This document shows positions 32,574-43,612 of a DNA stretch of 64,000 nt, in pieces. Source of the DNA: Paramacrobiotus metropolitanus. Lineage: Eukaryota; Tardigrada; Eutardigrada; Parachela; Macrobiotidae. Position 1 is the stretch's first letter. Each line of letters opens with the position of its first letter. The DNA lies in NCBI RefSeq assembly GCF_019649055.1, contig NW_026570252.1:1219028-1283027 (forward strand), in the 5' to 3' direction. Made by a program: the position numbers and the translations under genes. A model generated the notes under the pieces. It made no database searches. It was not told where the DNA came from and worked only from the letters and a program-made list of their open reading frames with translations.

Positions 32574-35433
32574 CTACTGCGTGCTGTTCTTAGGAGAAAC
32601 CAGCAGCGTCGTCGTCTGCACGACCCATTCATGGAGGTACTGATGCGGCCGGAACCAGCACTGGACGTATCCTTCATCGGCCAGTCTGACGGCCCGAAAG
32701 TAGAGTCTAACGTGTTCCAGCTGGCCCGGGCTGTTGACGGACCCTCCCAGGTAGTATGGCTCGACGTCACGCGGTCCTTTCGTTCTGGGCACCAAACTCC
32801 GGTAGGCAGCCTCCCAGGGACCTTCCACGACGCGGCCATTGTGGACCCAGAGCAAATGGTTGCGCAGTCCGAAGAAGACGTCTTCCGGTACGGGCAGCCG
32901 GATGCTAAACGGCACCGCGACGGCCTCGCCCTCGGTGGCGGTCACAGCGAGCGGATCGGGCGCGGCGAAGACCTCGCTGCGGTGCGTGATCAGCGGCAGG
33001 AGCAGGAAGCGCTGCAGGACGCGGCGCTCCGTATTGTACTCGGGGCCCTGCGGCTCGATGACGCAGCGCACGTTGCCCCCGGAACGCATGGTGACGTTGC
33101 GGACGACGAGAATCAGGGTGGTGTCAACGCGGGAGAAGTTGTAGGTCTGCCCCGTGGTGTCGCCGTCCCGCAGCGCTTGCGGCTCTTCCGCTTCGTAGAC
33201 GGGCCAGTCCTGGTGCAGCCAGGCCACGTGGCGCCAGTCGACGGACGCGGGAACGTTGCAGATAAACGTCGCGTCCTCCCCCAGACGCGGCCGGGACACC
33301 ACGCTGTCCGGTGGAATGTCGCTCGGAACCAGCCCGGTCAGGATGATGCGGTCGTCCTGTCGGTTATTCAGCAACGCATCCGCCAGCATGTCGCTCACTA
33401 TCAATTAACAGGTCTGTCAGCTTTATTTTACGAGTATTACGTCTGCTTATCCCATTCGGGGCACGTTGCTTAAAGAAAACACAATCGGCATTCGGCAAGT
33501 CCTTGCGCAGCGGCTGCGCACCACCAGTCGTACTCTGTTGCGGGTAGCTGAACAAAATGCCCGTCTGGTTTATCAAAGTGCGCTGGCTCAGTGGGAGCTG
33601 AATTGTGGGAGATCATGATAAATTTCTACACAATTTCACTTGGCCTCCTTGGTAACGAGCCTGTTTCAATTACCCAAACTAAAGTTTGTTGTTTTTTACT
33701 AGTCGATAAAATCCTCTATGGAACGGGACTAAAACGTTTACGGTAGCGGCAGATGGTTCGCGGGAAACAAATCAAAAGCGGAGACAGCTATTTTGTTCAG
33801 CCACCCGGCCCACCGAAACCTGACGCGTGGTTATTGTAAGAAACCTCGTATTTTGTACATTTCTAAAAATATTATTAAAATTTCATTCACACAACTTATT
33901 TTAAAGTTTAAAAAAAAATGCAAAATCCTGATGCGCTGTGAAAAGGGGGATATTATGGGGAATATTCGAAGCAAATCGGCCCATAACGAGGCTTTTGGTA
34001 CGCCGATTTGTACGGTGTCTGGCGGCTTCTGCGACTTCGGCAGTCGGAGTTAGAAGTTGCGGGTTTCTCTGTCTTACCACAGGGACTGGGCTCAGTGTTG
34101 AGGGACGTACCTAGCAACGCTGCCGCAACATACGGCCATCCTTCTACCATATTCAGAAAGTCAGGAGCGGACCGGATCGGTGTCGGCATCAGTGGTTTAC
34201 TGCAGTATTTGCAGGAGTACTCCTCGACACCGTGACCGCAGCTATCCAGAGCTTCACGATTCTACAGACAGCGATAATACGGTGCGCCAGCAGGAGAACT
34301 ACGCGTTCGCTCTGTGTCTGTTCGTGTGCTGTCATACAGACTGTACGTAATACCGTGGCCATAGGACTACCGCTTAATTTAAGGATAGTGTAAATATTTA
34401 CACATTGATCGCCCCATTTGCAGAGGATGGTTTTCTGCTTCCCTATACCTGCGCAATTAACCAGCAGTATAGCTGCCGAACGCGAGCTATTTAAAAAGTG
34501 CCGGGATAAGCACGTGTTTCTGTGGGCCTACGATGACTTCCCGGCGTAGTTTACAATTAGCCATACGGCTCCCAACCGCCACAGGGCGCCATCCTGACGA
34601 GAATCGTGCATACGAGTTCTGGGCCTTCTGGCAAAGAAGCAACCATTAAACCAAGAGGCTGCGTTAGGTGTACAACAGTACAAGTAGCCGCAAGACAGAG
34701 GGGGCTGCTATTTGTTCACTGCAGTCTGAGAATCTAGCTAAAAGTCATGTTATGTAATGTAGCTCGTGGCACGAATGTTACATATATAATGTTATGTAGC
34801 TCGTGGCACGAGCTACATAACATTATAATTATCCCCCTGGTGTCAGAGGGGGCGCCCAGGGCGGTCACTGTCAAATTTCTCATGCGTCGCGCAGTCCAGA
34901 ATTACAGAAAATATTCAGCTTTTGTCCCAGTAAAGAATTCAGAGAGACGAAGCTGGTTTCGCTCGCAACGCCCAGCGACGCACCCCCTTTCCCGTGAAAT
35001 CACATCGAAATTAATTGAAAAATGAAAAATCGTGACAGTCTTAACTAATAACTTATTTTTATTTTCGACACACCGGCCTCGTAATAATTTTCAAAAATTG
35101 GAAATCTCGAATTGGACAGTCAAATTAACACGACGCACAGCGCGCAGAACAACGGCACAGATGTGAGCCTGAAACCCGGCGCAGTTGCGCAATCGGAGAG
35201 CCTGTTTTCCGGGAACGCGTTCCGCAGAGAATAACCAGCCCACCGCTCGCCGTAATCCAGGGGGAAAGCTATTTTTCCTGGTAGATAACTACGCAGTACT
35301 CACGGTTGGCGGGCGCTAACTGCTGAGGGGAACATCCGGCGGACAAATGAAGCTGCGGCAGAAGAAGAAGCATCAACCAGCCGAGGCACGTCGGTGACAG
35401 GCAGATAGTGCCTCTTTTCCAGCACGCAGACAT
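32574..35433 (-). CDS. Ig-like protein 2, secreted, two exons, 317 aa
   Basis: Exon 1 is 35433-35304 and exon 2 is 33397-32574; together they give 318 codons including the stop, with exact phase (43 codons plus one base, then TG). The donor is GTGAGT and the acceptor TTGATAG. Exon 1 begins with an ATG and encodes a signal peptide ('CLGWLMLLLLPQLHLSAG'). Exon 2 encodes two Ig-like domains. The first has 'ATFICNVPA', 'VAWLHQDW' and 'GNVRCVIEP'. The second has 'VAVPFSIRLP', where the paralogue has Cys at the position of Phe, then 'LLWVHNGR' and 'GYVQCWFRP', so its canonical disulphide cannot form. The frame is intact. It is the inverted paralogue of 25894-26732, about 6 kb away. Likely extracellular; partner unknown. 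Confidence 0.8.
33398..35303 (-). other. Intron of Ig-like gene 2, with possible antisense exon and a palindrome
   Basis: A 1.9 kb intron. On the plus strand an acceptor-like TTTGCAG is followed at 34426 by a 40-codon frame from ATG to TAG ('AERELFKKCRDKHVFLWAYD'), which could be a terminal exon or a relic of an unrelated gene; I cannot name it. A near-perfect palindrome lies at 34785-34827. Confidence 0.4.
34785..34827. repeat. 43-bp near-perfect palindrome
   Basis: Arms of 21 bp (beginning TATAATGTTATGTAGCTCG) with a single-base centre. A partial direct copy of the left arm, ATGTAGCTCGTGGCACGA, precedes it at about 34757. It may be a replication or repair product or a hairpin RNA source. 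Confidence 0.8.
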
Positions 35434-35660
35434 CGCAGCGGCGGCCAGCAGAATAACGATACCCTGATGATAACAATTATATTTTAAAACTACAGCAGAG
35501 AGACCACACTGCAGTAAATAAAAGCTTAATGGGGAAAAACTAGAAAATTCAGGTTGTTTTAGGAAATTAAATTAAATTATTAACCCCGCAACAGGCATAT
35601 GCCTGCTGCAGTTAAACCGGTTAATTCACCAAAAATCAACGCACGTGCAGCTGGTGGAAA
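35434..35660. other. Upstream flank of Ig-like gene 2
   Basis: Contains the expected promoter side of the minus-strand Ig gene. No clear TATA box or initiator could be singled out in the AT-rich sequence. Confidence 0.3.
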
Positions 35661-36191
35661 TTGCAGGCACAGAGAAGAAAGGTCCAGCGGCGTAGTGAGC
35701 CGGCCACCTGGGCGGCCATCCCATCCGCAAAGGCTGCAGACGGCCCACCATCCACCGTTCAGCGCGCTACGCCGCCGGACGATGACGAGTCAATAATTCT
35801 GACACTAACTAATTTTTTCAAAAAGTCCAAAATTCAAATATATTTCCTTCTGTAACCAACTCTGCCGTGACACCATAATATGGCCTTGCCGTTTATCGCC
35901 GCGCCTTCGACTCGTGCCGAAGGAAGCAGCAGCAGCGCTAGATGAGCGGAGCAAGACCGAGAAACAGCGCAGCATCGCGTCCAAGATGATCGGTCGTCCG
36001 CGCTGCGCTGGGAGAGCTACGGATTGTTCGGACCAGATGCCAGCGGGCTGGAAGGTTTCTTCGCCAAGATGATCCGGCAGAACCAGGCACAACGCCAGCA
36101 GCAGCGTTTGCGCAGCACCGGATCAGCGCACATTCCAGCGCGGCAGCGCATCGATCGTCTGCAGATTATCCTGTCCTTTTCGTCCGGTTGA
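35661..36191 (+). pseudogene. Exon-like repeat, copy 2, with adjoining disordered exon
   Basis: After an acceptor-like AAATTGCAG, 35671-35800 encodes a basic, alanine- and proline-rich stretch ('SEPATWAAIPSAKAADGPP'). A second frame, open from a TGA at 35943 to 36191, encodes 81 aa: 'DRSSALRWESYGLFGPDASG', then 'FFAKMIRQNQAQRQQQRLRS'. The latter is homologous to copy 1 at 12801-12938 and, inverted, to 36545-36730. No complete gene can be assembled: the TGA interrupts upstream and no donor is evident. It could be a decaying member of a lineage-specific family with a glutamine-rich helix, or an exon trapped in a mobile repeat. Confidence 0.4.
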
Positions 36192-36430
36192 GCCAAGTAC
36201 AGTTGTACTGTACTTGGTCTGTATGTAGTTGTACTGAAAATGAGTTTCGACTTTTCTCTAATTAAATAAAATTAATTTAATTTAGTTTGCCGAATTCCCA
36301 GTTAATTTCCACTTATGCTTCAGCAGCTGTTAGGCATCGGTCACTGTGGTTGCTGTTTAAATTCAACCTATTAATTTAAATTAATTTAGTGCCGTAATTA
36401 AAATTTAAATGAATTTAATTTAATCAGGTA
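36192..36430 (+). repeat. AT-rich tail of repeat copy 2
   Basis: Matches 13010-13190: both contain CCAGTTAATTTC, then GTCGGTCACTGT or ATCGGTCACTGT, then a TTTAAATTAATTTAGTG-like run. This shows that the homologous unit extends well beyond the exon-like part. Confidence 0.6.
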
Positions 36431-36544
36431 AGTACCACAGTCACAGTGACCGGCGCATAGCAATTATTATGAGAAGAACTTAACCGGGAACTCTGTAAAA
36501 TAAATTAAATTAATGCATTCAATTAGTGGAAATTGATTATCAGT

Positions 36545-36730
36545 AGTGGGTCTTAACTGGACGGAAAAGGCGGGATCATCTGAAGACGATCGATGCGCTG
36601 CCTCGCTGGATATGTACGCTGATGCGCTGCTGCGCAAACGCTGCTGCTGGCGTTGTGGCTGTTTTCTTAGGGATGATCTTGGCGCAGGACACCGACCACT
36701 ACCAGCTGCGTGGCATCTGGTCAATCTGGT
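36545..36730 (-). repeat. Exon-like repeat, copy 3 (inverted)
   Basis: The reverse complement matches copies 1 and 2 from GACCAGATGCCA through CGCCAAGAT, CAGCAGCAGCGTTTGCGCAG and GCATCGATCGTC. The frame is interrupted by stops. It lies 350 bp from copy 2 in opposite orientation, so the pair could recombine or fold back. Further plus-strand GC-rich pieces at 36720-36950 ('GPDALEFWQIPG') and 37160-37238 may be relics of the same or another gene. Confidence 0.55.
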
Positions 36731-36959
36731 TGAGCAGCTGGCGGAACAGCGGAAGTGGCACGCGCCGGCGCTCTCCTAACGATCAGCGGAAGAGCGGACG
36801 ACGGCCCGGACGCCCTGGAGTTCTGGCAGATACCGGGCTGCGTGCAGCGCTGACCGGAGCCGTCCGCCACACAGCCGGCACCCTCCCGCGCAGGATTTCC
36901 CGGATAACGGGACACGGATGTGGCAGATGACGGCGCCGCCTGCAATTCAGTGAGATCTA

Positions 36960-37868
36960 AACTGTACCAAATAAAATCAATCAGCAGATCAATACACATA
37001 AATTAAATTAAACTAAATTAAATTAAATTTTAATTAATTCGATTTATTCAAATTAATTTTTATTAAATTTGAATTAAATCAATTAATTTAGCGTAACTTT
37101 TAGATTATTATGGCTTTAATTACAATTTGAAGGATGCGTCCATCTACGATACTGATTTAGTTTTGCACCGTACAATTGCAGTCTCACTGAATTCCAGGTT
37201 CCCGTCATCCCGGCGCCCACCGCCTCGGAGGCCGAACGGTCAGTTCTCTTCCATCTAGATTTTTTTTAAAATTTAATTCTTTCGTTTCAGTTTTCGATTT
37301 GAGCATCCCGTTCCTTGTGCTGAGTTTTATATTTTAGGCTTTCTAAGTTCAATTGCATGTGGTTATTAAATATCACTCTAGCTGGACGTATTAATTTTGC
37401 AATTACATTATTGCGTCTAGTTTTTTTAAAAATAACCAAAATAAATATGACTTAAAAACAAAGCTAGCAACAACCAAAACAGACATAAATTAGGAAAAAA
37501 ACGAATGTTACCGAAATTAGAACTTTTCCTAAAATGAGAAACCAACTTAATTTTTAAAAAGACTACATCGGCGGTAATGAAAATAATTGTTTTTAAAATC
37601 AAAAAATAAGCTTAAATCAGAAAAAAAATCCTTAGATTTATGTTAAGGAACGCTAAACATGTTTCGCAAATAAATCAGCAAAAAAAAGTAACATCTGACC
37701 TTTTTTTCGGTATTTCGTCGCTATATTTTCGGTGATGCCATAAAGGATATTTTGCCTGGGATGCCCGACGCCGACTGAAATCAGTAACCATTAACACGCT
37801 GTGCCTGCCGCCCCGGGCGGGCAGCCAGCGTGTCAATGCCCATCTTCAGGGGAAAACACTGGATGGCA
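36960..37868. other. AT-rich non-coding, part similar to repeat tails
   Basis: Positions 36990-37140 are AATTAAATTAAATT-like and resemble the tails at 13130-13190. The rest, including long A/T runs, shows no gene apart from a possible small exon at 37160-37238. Confidence 0.4.
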
Positions 37869-38420
37869 TCATCGTCCATCCCGTTCTCCTCGCTCCCGTT
37901 CTCCCAGGGAAGATTCAGCCCGAATATCCGGACGATTTTGGGAATTAGTCATCCAGGAGAGGCTGCGGCGCATGTTGCTGGGGCAGGCCATGACGTAGAT
38001 CCACTGTGGCGAAATGTCTTCGAATTTCCATTTCGTCCCTTTCGAGTGATGGCTGTCCGCACTCCGCAGCGTGTAATGCGCTACAAAGTCACAAGAGTTG
38101 GCTGAAACGTTCAAGGAAGATTCCTTTCCGACGTTAATGCCGAACCAGAAGCGTCCCAGTAGGAACTGCGTCATGAGATCTAATGCGAAAGACTCGTTCT
38201 TGGGTGAAAACTGCAAAGCCAAGTACAGACGCGCAGCCGTGGTTCGATTTTTAAAAATAATGCGACGGCATGACCTGTGGCGTAATGGTGCGAAGGTAAA
38301 CGGCAGGGTTCTGTGGCCGCCAGGTAACAGGTTCGGCTGACTGCCACACGGCAGGATGAACTTTGAACTGCCGGTCCGAAAGTGGCGTGCTGTCGCCCAG
38401 TGTAGGCGAGAGTTGGCCAT
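37869..38420 (-). CDS. Hypothetical ORF, 183 aa
   Basis: Opens with a true ATG and runs 183 codons without a break. The middle ('FWFGINVGKESSLNVSANSC', then 'WKFEDISPQWIYVMACPSNM') has a folded, beta-rich look that faintly recalls MATH domains, but I would not name it. A good acceptor (GGCTTTGCAG) lies at about 38214 within the frame, so the real coding part may begin there and the N-terminal basic stretch may be intron read-through. No frameshift is needed. Function unknown. Confidence 0.35.
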   Translation of the reverse strand: MANSRLHWATARHFRTGSSKFILPCGSQPNLLPGGHRTLPFTFAPLRHRSCRRIIFKNRTTAARLYLALQFSPKNESFALDLMTQFLLGRFWFGINVGKESSLNVSANSCDFVAHYTLRSADSHHSKGTKWKFEDISPQWIYVMACPSNMRRSLSWMTNSQNRPDIRAESSLGERERGERDGR

Positions 38421-39280
38421 AATGTTGTCGGTTTGATCGACGGTTTACTAGCGCACAAGACGCTGCACAGAATGCAGACCAGCTGACTGCTATAACTGAG
38501 AAGTACTCCTACAGAGTTGCATATTTTGCTCACCGGTCACTAACACCACCGCCCATGTGGTGCGCTACAGGAGCAGCTGCTGATCGCACCACGTGCTGTT
38601 GCAGTTCTTCGTCTACTGGTCGGTAGTCACTGGAACAAAAATTAAAAATGTTGGAATTTAACATTGCTAAAATGTGTAAACGTGGAAGAGCGGTGGCTTC
38701 ACATTGCATCTGGTCCAGTCCCTGTTTTTTGGATTTTTATGGAAATTTAGTTCCTGCTTCAAAATTACTCAGAGCGAAGTTTTCACTATGAAAGCTATTC
38801 GTTTCTGGTATTTTTGCAATTGTCAGGAAATTTTAACAACAGGTGACCAAAATAAAAGAACGTTTATATAAGAAAGAATATTGAGAGTGAGTCAGTGACG
38901 AAAATCTGAGAAAAACCGAAGCAGGGCTACTAGGGCATATTGCGGACATATAGGCTGTTCTTTCTGTGTGTTACTGTATTTTAAGCATGCATAGTCGACG
39001 TTGACACATGTCAATAACGTTCACAAAATGCTGATGCACGAATATTACGAGTATTATGAGCGAATCTCGGTAAGAGATACTTAATATCATGTAGATAACA
39101 TTATCCACCGTGCACATGACAGAAAAATGAGAATCCTCAAAATGGCGAAAGATTATACTACAGTGAGGAAAAACGCTTTCTGAAAGGCCATGCTATCTCT
39201 CAGCACACATGAATATTAGAGAGAAAAAGACAGCAGCGTGCGACGACGACCATTGACGGCAGAGATGGGCGTGGCCTGAC
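38421..39280. other. Intergenic and 3' flank of the synthetase gene
   Basis: Positions 39060-39280 are the parental copy of the flank found at 13320-13600. Upstream of that nothing is recognised. Confidence 0.4.
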
Positions 39281-42193
39281 TCAGGAATCGGTGTCGTCGT
39301 AGAACTGCTCGATGAGGGCGCGGTACTGGGCGGCGACGACGTTGCGCTTTAGCTTCAGCGTGGGACCCAGTTCGCCGCCGGGGATGCTGAAGTCCTCGGG
39401 GAGGAGCTTGAATTTCTGCACGCACTGGGCGCGGCTGGTGGCGCGCTTGTTGACCAGCGCCAGGCGCTTCTCAATCACCTTCTGCAGACTGGTCAGCCCG
39501 ACGACCTCCGTTACCGTGCTCACGTCCTGGCCGCGACGTTCTCCTTAATCCTGTAGAAACAGACTTTAAGGAAAATGCCCGGTACATGCGATGACAAATG
39601 GGATTCACACACTAAAACTTTCGCTTTCGCGCATTACAAATCACTTGTTCGCAATACATTATGTCATTCTAAAGCTAAATAATTTGTATACATTGTTCCG
39701 AAAACCGTTTGCGCGTGCAACATCCGGTTGCCGAGATAAGGCGAATTAAAATGGGCGAAAAGTTTAACTGTAATCTGTAACGACGGCGGGAATACGTGCA
39801 AATAGTAAAACATATACTTACACTATTCAGATTAAAACAAAAATATTGAATAAAATCGAAAAAATCAAGGGATTTATTGACTAATACGAAAACGGCCTGT
39901 TCATCACAATGTTGTTACCATTCTTGTGCGGGCTTCGTCAGTCTGTCCAGCGGAGCACCCGTCGTCAGGTCAATCTCCGATTTCAGTGTTAGTAAAACAG
40001 CGAGGAATTTCCGCTTGTCGCCGATAACCATGGCGTTACTGACAAGCGGCAATTCTTCCTTAATCGCGTCCTATTGGATTAAAGCATATACATTAAACAC
40101 ACATTTACCTAATAAGTACGATATTTAATTTAATTTATACATATTACCGAGTTTCATATGATATCCTTTGAAAACTACAAATTTGCAATTACTGTATATT
40201 TATGAAGGAAACATGTTATACATTTATTTATCTGCATGTATTTATTTAAGTATCGCCATATTAATCTATCTACGAGTGTAAGAGTTATGATATCGCTGAT
40301 CAAGTGCACACGTACTTCTATGGGAATGGGCGGGACATTTTCGCGGTAATGAGCAGCTCCTTGAGGCGACCGGTAATGAAAAGGAAGCCTTCGCTATCCT
40401 AAGGAAGGTCATCAAGATAATGTACAGACAGTTTTATATAAAATATTTTATGTACGTGTAAGCCTAATTATTTGGCGTATTTTTGCACATGCATATATGT
40501 CTTTTATTATTTTTTTATATGTGAACCAATATGCCGCATTAATATATATTTATGTCGCCAAAGGTCATTACAATTTACCCGTTAAATCGCTTGAGATTGC
40601 CGCGCAGTTCGACATCCTGCGCCACGGAGCCGATCCAGGTCTTGACGGCGCCGTTCTTCTTGCTGACCGCCTGCATCTTCTCGGCCATCTTCTCGAAGAC
40701 CCGCGGCACGCCCACCAACGCCGTGGGCCGCGCCTCCCGCAGCGTGTCGACCAGGGTGCCCTTCAGCGCGTCCGGCTGGGCGAACCAGACCACGCCGGCG
40801 GTGTTGATGGACAGGTAGAGGTCGGTCATCTGCGCCGCCACGTGACTGAGCGGCAGATAGCTGACGAAGGTCTCCTGGATGTCGCGCCGGCTCTTCAGCG
40901 TGGTGAAGGCTTCCGTCATGGCCATGCGCGAGGTCCACAGCAGGTTGTCGTTGCTGAGCATGGCGCCCTTGGGGTTGCCGGTGGTGCCGGAGGTGTAGAT
41001 GACCGTGCAGCACTTGTTGGGAGCGATGGCGGCGTGCCGCTCCTGGATGGCCACGTCCGGCACGTACTTGGCCAGGCCCGGCAGCTCCGCCCAGCTGTAG
41101 ACGCTCTCCTCGGGCCCGTGCGCCGGCGTGCCCAGGTACTGGACGATAACTTTGAGGTGCGGCAGTTCGTGGTGGATCTTCATGATCTTCTGCACCTGCT
41201 TGTTGTCGTCGCACACGATGATGTTGGCGCGCGAGTCCGAGGCGTTCCATAGACAGGTTTCCGCGGAGTTGGTCGTATATATTCCCACCGCCAAGCCGCT
41301 GTATAAAATCAAGCGTAATCATTTTATTTAATTTCCCAATATTATAGCATGCAGCTAATCAGAAAGACATCGAATCACGCTGCATAAAAAATATTTAAGC
41401 TTATCTAAAAATAACAATTTCTGTAAATGTGTTAATTTGTTAATTAATTTTATATATGTGTAGTCATATCAGTTTTTATATAAACAACAAAAAGTTTGAT
41501 CAGATTAGCTTTATAGTGTACAATAACACAGAATAAAGAATTACACGATAAAAGAATTTTTGTATTCGGTGCACTTTAATATTTATATATGAAATAAGTT
41601 TTTTTCTGTACCCGGCATAAATGGCGGCCATATATCGGAAATGAACCATTCCGGCGCGTTAAACCCGATTATCCCGACAGCGTGGAAAGGCTCCAGTCCG
41701 CGATGGATGAAGGCTTTGGCCGCGGCCACCACGTCGTTGTGATACTGCAGGTACTTCCAGGTTTTCCACGCCCCGTCACGCTTGACCTTTAGTGCCTATA
41801 AACATCCCCACGTTATAACGCTGTGACCCAGCGTTCAGCGGAATATGTCCATACCGGTCGCGAGGCGTTGTTGGTGGCTCGATACGGCTGAACCAGGTCG
41901 GCACGGACTCGGGCTGGACGCCGTCGGTGTGCGGGTGGCTGCCCATGCGGATCTTGACGGGCGTGCCGGGCTGTATGGACCAGATGTTGTCGGCCGGGGC
42001 GCACTGGTCCGGACCGCAGTGGCCGTCGATGGGGCTGACGCCCCGCGTAGACCGTTCAGCGGACTGGCGTACTCGCTGTCGACGCTGTAGTGGAAGCCGT
42101 TGCACAGCGGATCGGACGGACTGGACGCCAGGCTGCCGTTCCCGTACAGTTCCATCTTCGGCGAGGCGTTGCCGGGGTCCTGGCCCGGGGATA
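39281..42193 (-). pseudogene. ACSBG: Long-chain acyl-CoA synthetase, bubblegum (ACSBG) type, broken
   Basis: Activates long-chain fatty acids to acyl-CoA with ATP, usually at the ER or peroxisome. Exons on the minus strand: 42193-41855 ('IWSIQPGTPVKIRMGS'), 41795-41612 ('VKRDGAWKTWKYLQYHNDVV', GIIGFNAPEWF), 41298-40578 (AVGIYTTNSAE, the ATP-binding loop YTSGTTGNPKG, 'FVSYLPLSHVAAQMTDLYLS'), 40398-40316 (GFLFITGRLKELLIT), 40070-39919 ('ELPLVSNAMVIGDKRKFLAV') and 39550-39281 (EDFSIPGGELGPTLKLKR). Splice sites are good, but about 150 residues between 'RFNG' and 'DSEGF' are missing. Small frameshifts occur near 42045, 41880, 41625 and 39525, and a 7-base deletion (loss of the Gly-Gly codons before ENVPP) near 40342. 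It is either a true pseudogene or an error-rich assembly. The 3' end is duplicated at 13430-13735. Confidence 0.85.
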
Positions 42194-43423
42194 CTGCATT
42201 AAACAAAACAAGCTATATATTTTTTTGTTAATTACAGCTTAATTTTAGTTAAGTTATAGGTACCTTTATAGACCCTGATATATGGCACCAGATTCGTGTA
42301 CATGCACGAAAACCTTCGCACCCTCGTAAACACTTTTTTGCATTGCTTTATGACATTCTGTAGTCAGATGATTGGTATTTCTACGCGCGATATTGCGTAT
42401 TATTATAGTGGCAAAAATATTCCAAAAAGTCTAATGAAGTTCAGATATACCAAAAGCCTCATTTCGAACCGCTCCTATTCAAATTTTCCACAATTACACA
42501 CATGAATATGAAAATCTTTCTTCCATTGAGCAAGAATTACTGTTCTTTTCAGTTTTCAAATAGAATTTTAAAAAATTAAAAAATTCAGTGTTTGTATATG
42601 TACTCGTACATATTCGTACAAGAATTTAGTGCCTTATATCGGGCTACGTTCTTTCAATGGTGCACGTGCTGCCCTTTACCCATTTAGTTTAGCTTATCGG
42701 TGGTAATGAAACGTACTTTGTTAGCCATTTTAGAAGCCTGCATTTTTATAAAAAAACTTCGCAATAATTTTCGCATACAGTACTTGAAATGCTATTAGCA
42801 AAAACCTGGATAATAATTATTCGATTTCATTAGACAAAAAATTATGTATTATACAAAACGATAAAACATAAAATCATATGTTGAATTGGGTATTTTATCC
42901 AGAAATTGCGTATTGTCTTATTTAACGGGATCTGCCGGATATAGATTCTCCTGATCGTTATTTTGTCAGTTTGCTTGACCTTTGACATTGTTTCTTACAG
43001 CGGAAATAACACTGCTGGGCAGCCAGTTATTTCATGCGAGGAAAACAGCCGAAATCAATGGCACCGTGCCAGAAATAAGTGAGTGAGTCGGATGCGTACG
43101 GTCTCCCGATCCGATTCTCCAGAATATTCTCCAGCACCATGATGGTTTGGCCGTACCGAATGTTTTGGCCGTTTCGCTTCAGAAACAACAATTTTTAACC
43201 AGGAGCTTATGAATTTTTCTTCACAAACTTTTAATTACGGTTTATAAACAGAAACTGGAGTTTTTATTGAAATGCAAGCGATTTAAACAAAAAAACTGTA
43301 ATCGTAATTCAATAAGTTGAACAGGGGTTTAAAAATACTATGATCGTATGCACCACAAGAAGTTTAAAAAGCGATATTAAAATAATACTTAAACAAAGTG
43401 AAAAATCTCCGCTTAAATTTTGT
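42194..43423. other. Intergenic between synthetase and kinase
   Basis: Upstream side of the synthetase. Sequence is AT-rich; no further exon or start codon for the synthetase was found, and no repeat was recognised. Confidence 0.4.
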
Positions 43424-43553
43424 TCTGGCCACGCCCATCGGCCATGGCAGATGAGAATAATTTCTTATTCCTAGTCCAATGTTCCTCTATCTTCCTCTAT
43501 CTATCTGAAATTTTTCGGAATTTTCAGGCAGGGGCGGGGCCCTGGTTAATTTG
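43424..43553 (+). repeat. Dispersed ~120-bp repeat, copy C
   Basis: TGGCCACGCCCATCGGCCATGG at the left (43427-43448) and GGCAGGGGCGGGGCCCTGGTTA at the right correspond to copies A and B. It sits just upstream of the kinase exon. Confidence 0.55.
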
Positions 43554-43612
43554 AATACTACTGTCAGTTCGATCTGCTTTGAAATGCTGATGACCTTTGC
43601 CATGTTCTGTAG

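Noticed and set aside
32541-33473. 310-aa plus-strand ORF
   Set aside because: Antisense to Ig-like gene 2, which has a full two-exon reading with signal peptide.
40497-41252. 251-aa plus-strand ORF and a second 246-aa minus-strand frame
   Set aside because: Shadows of the acyl-CoA synthetase exon carrying the ATP-binding loop.
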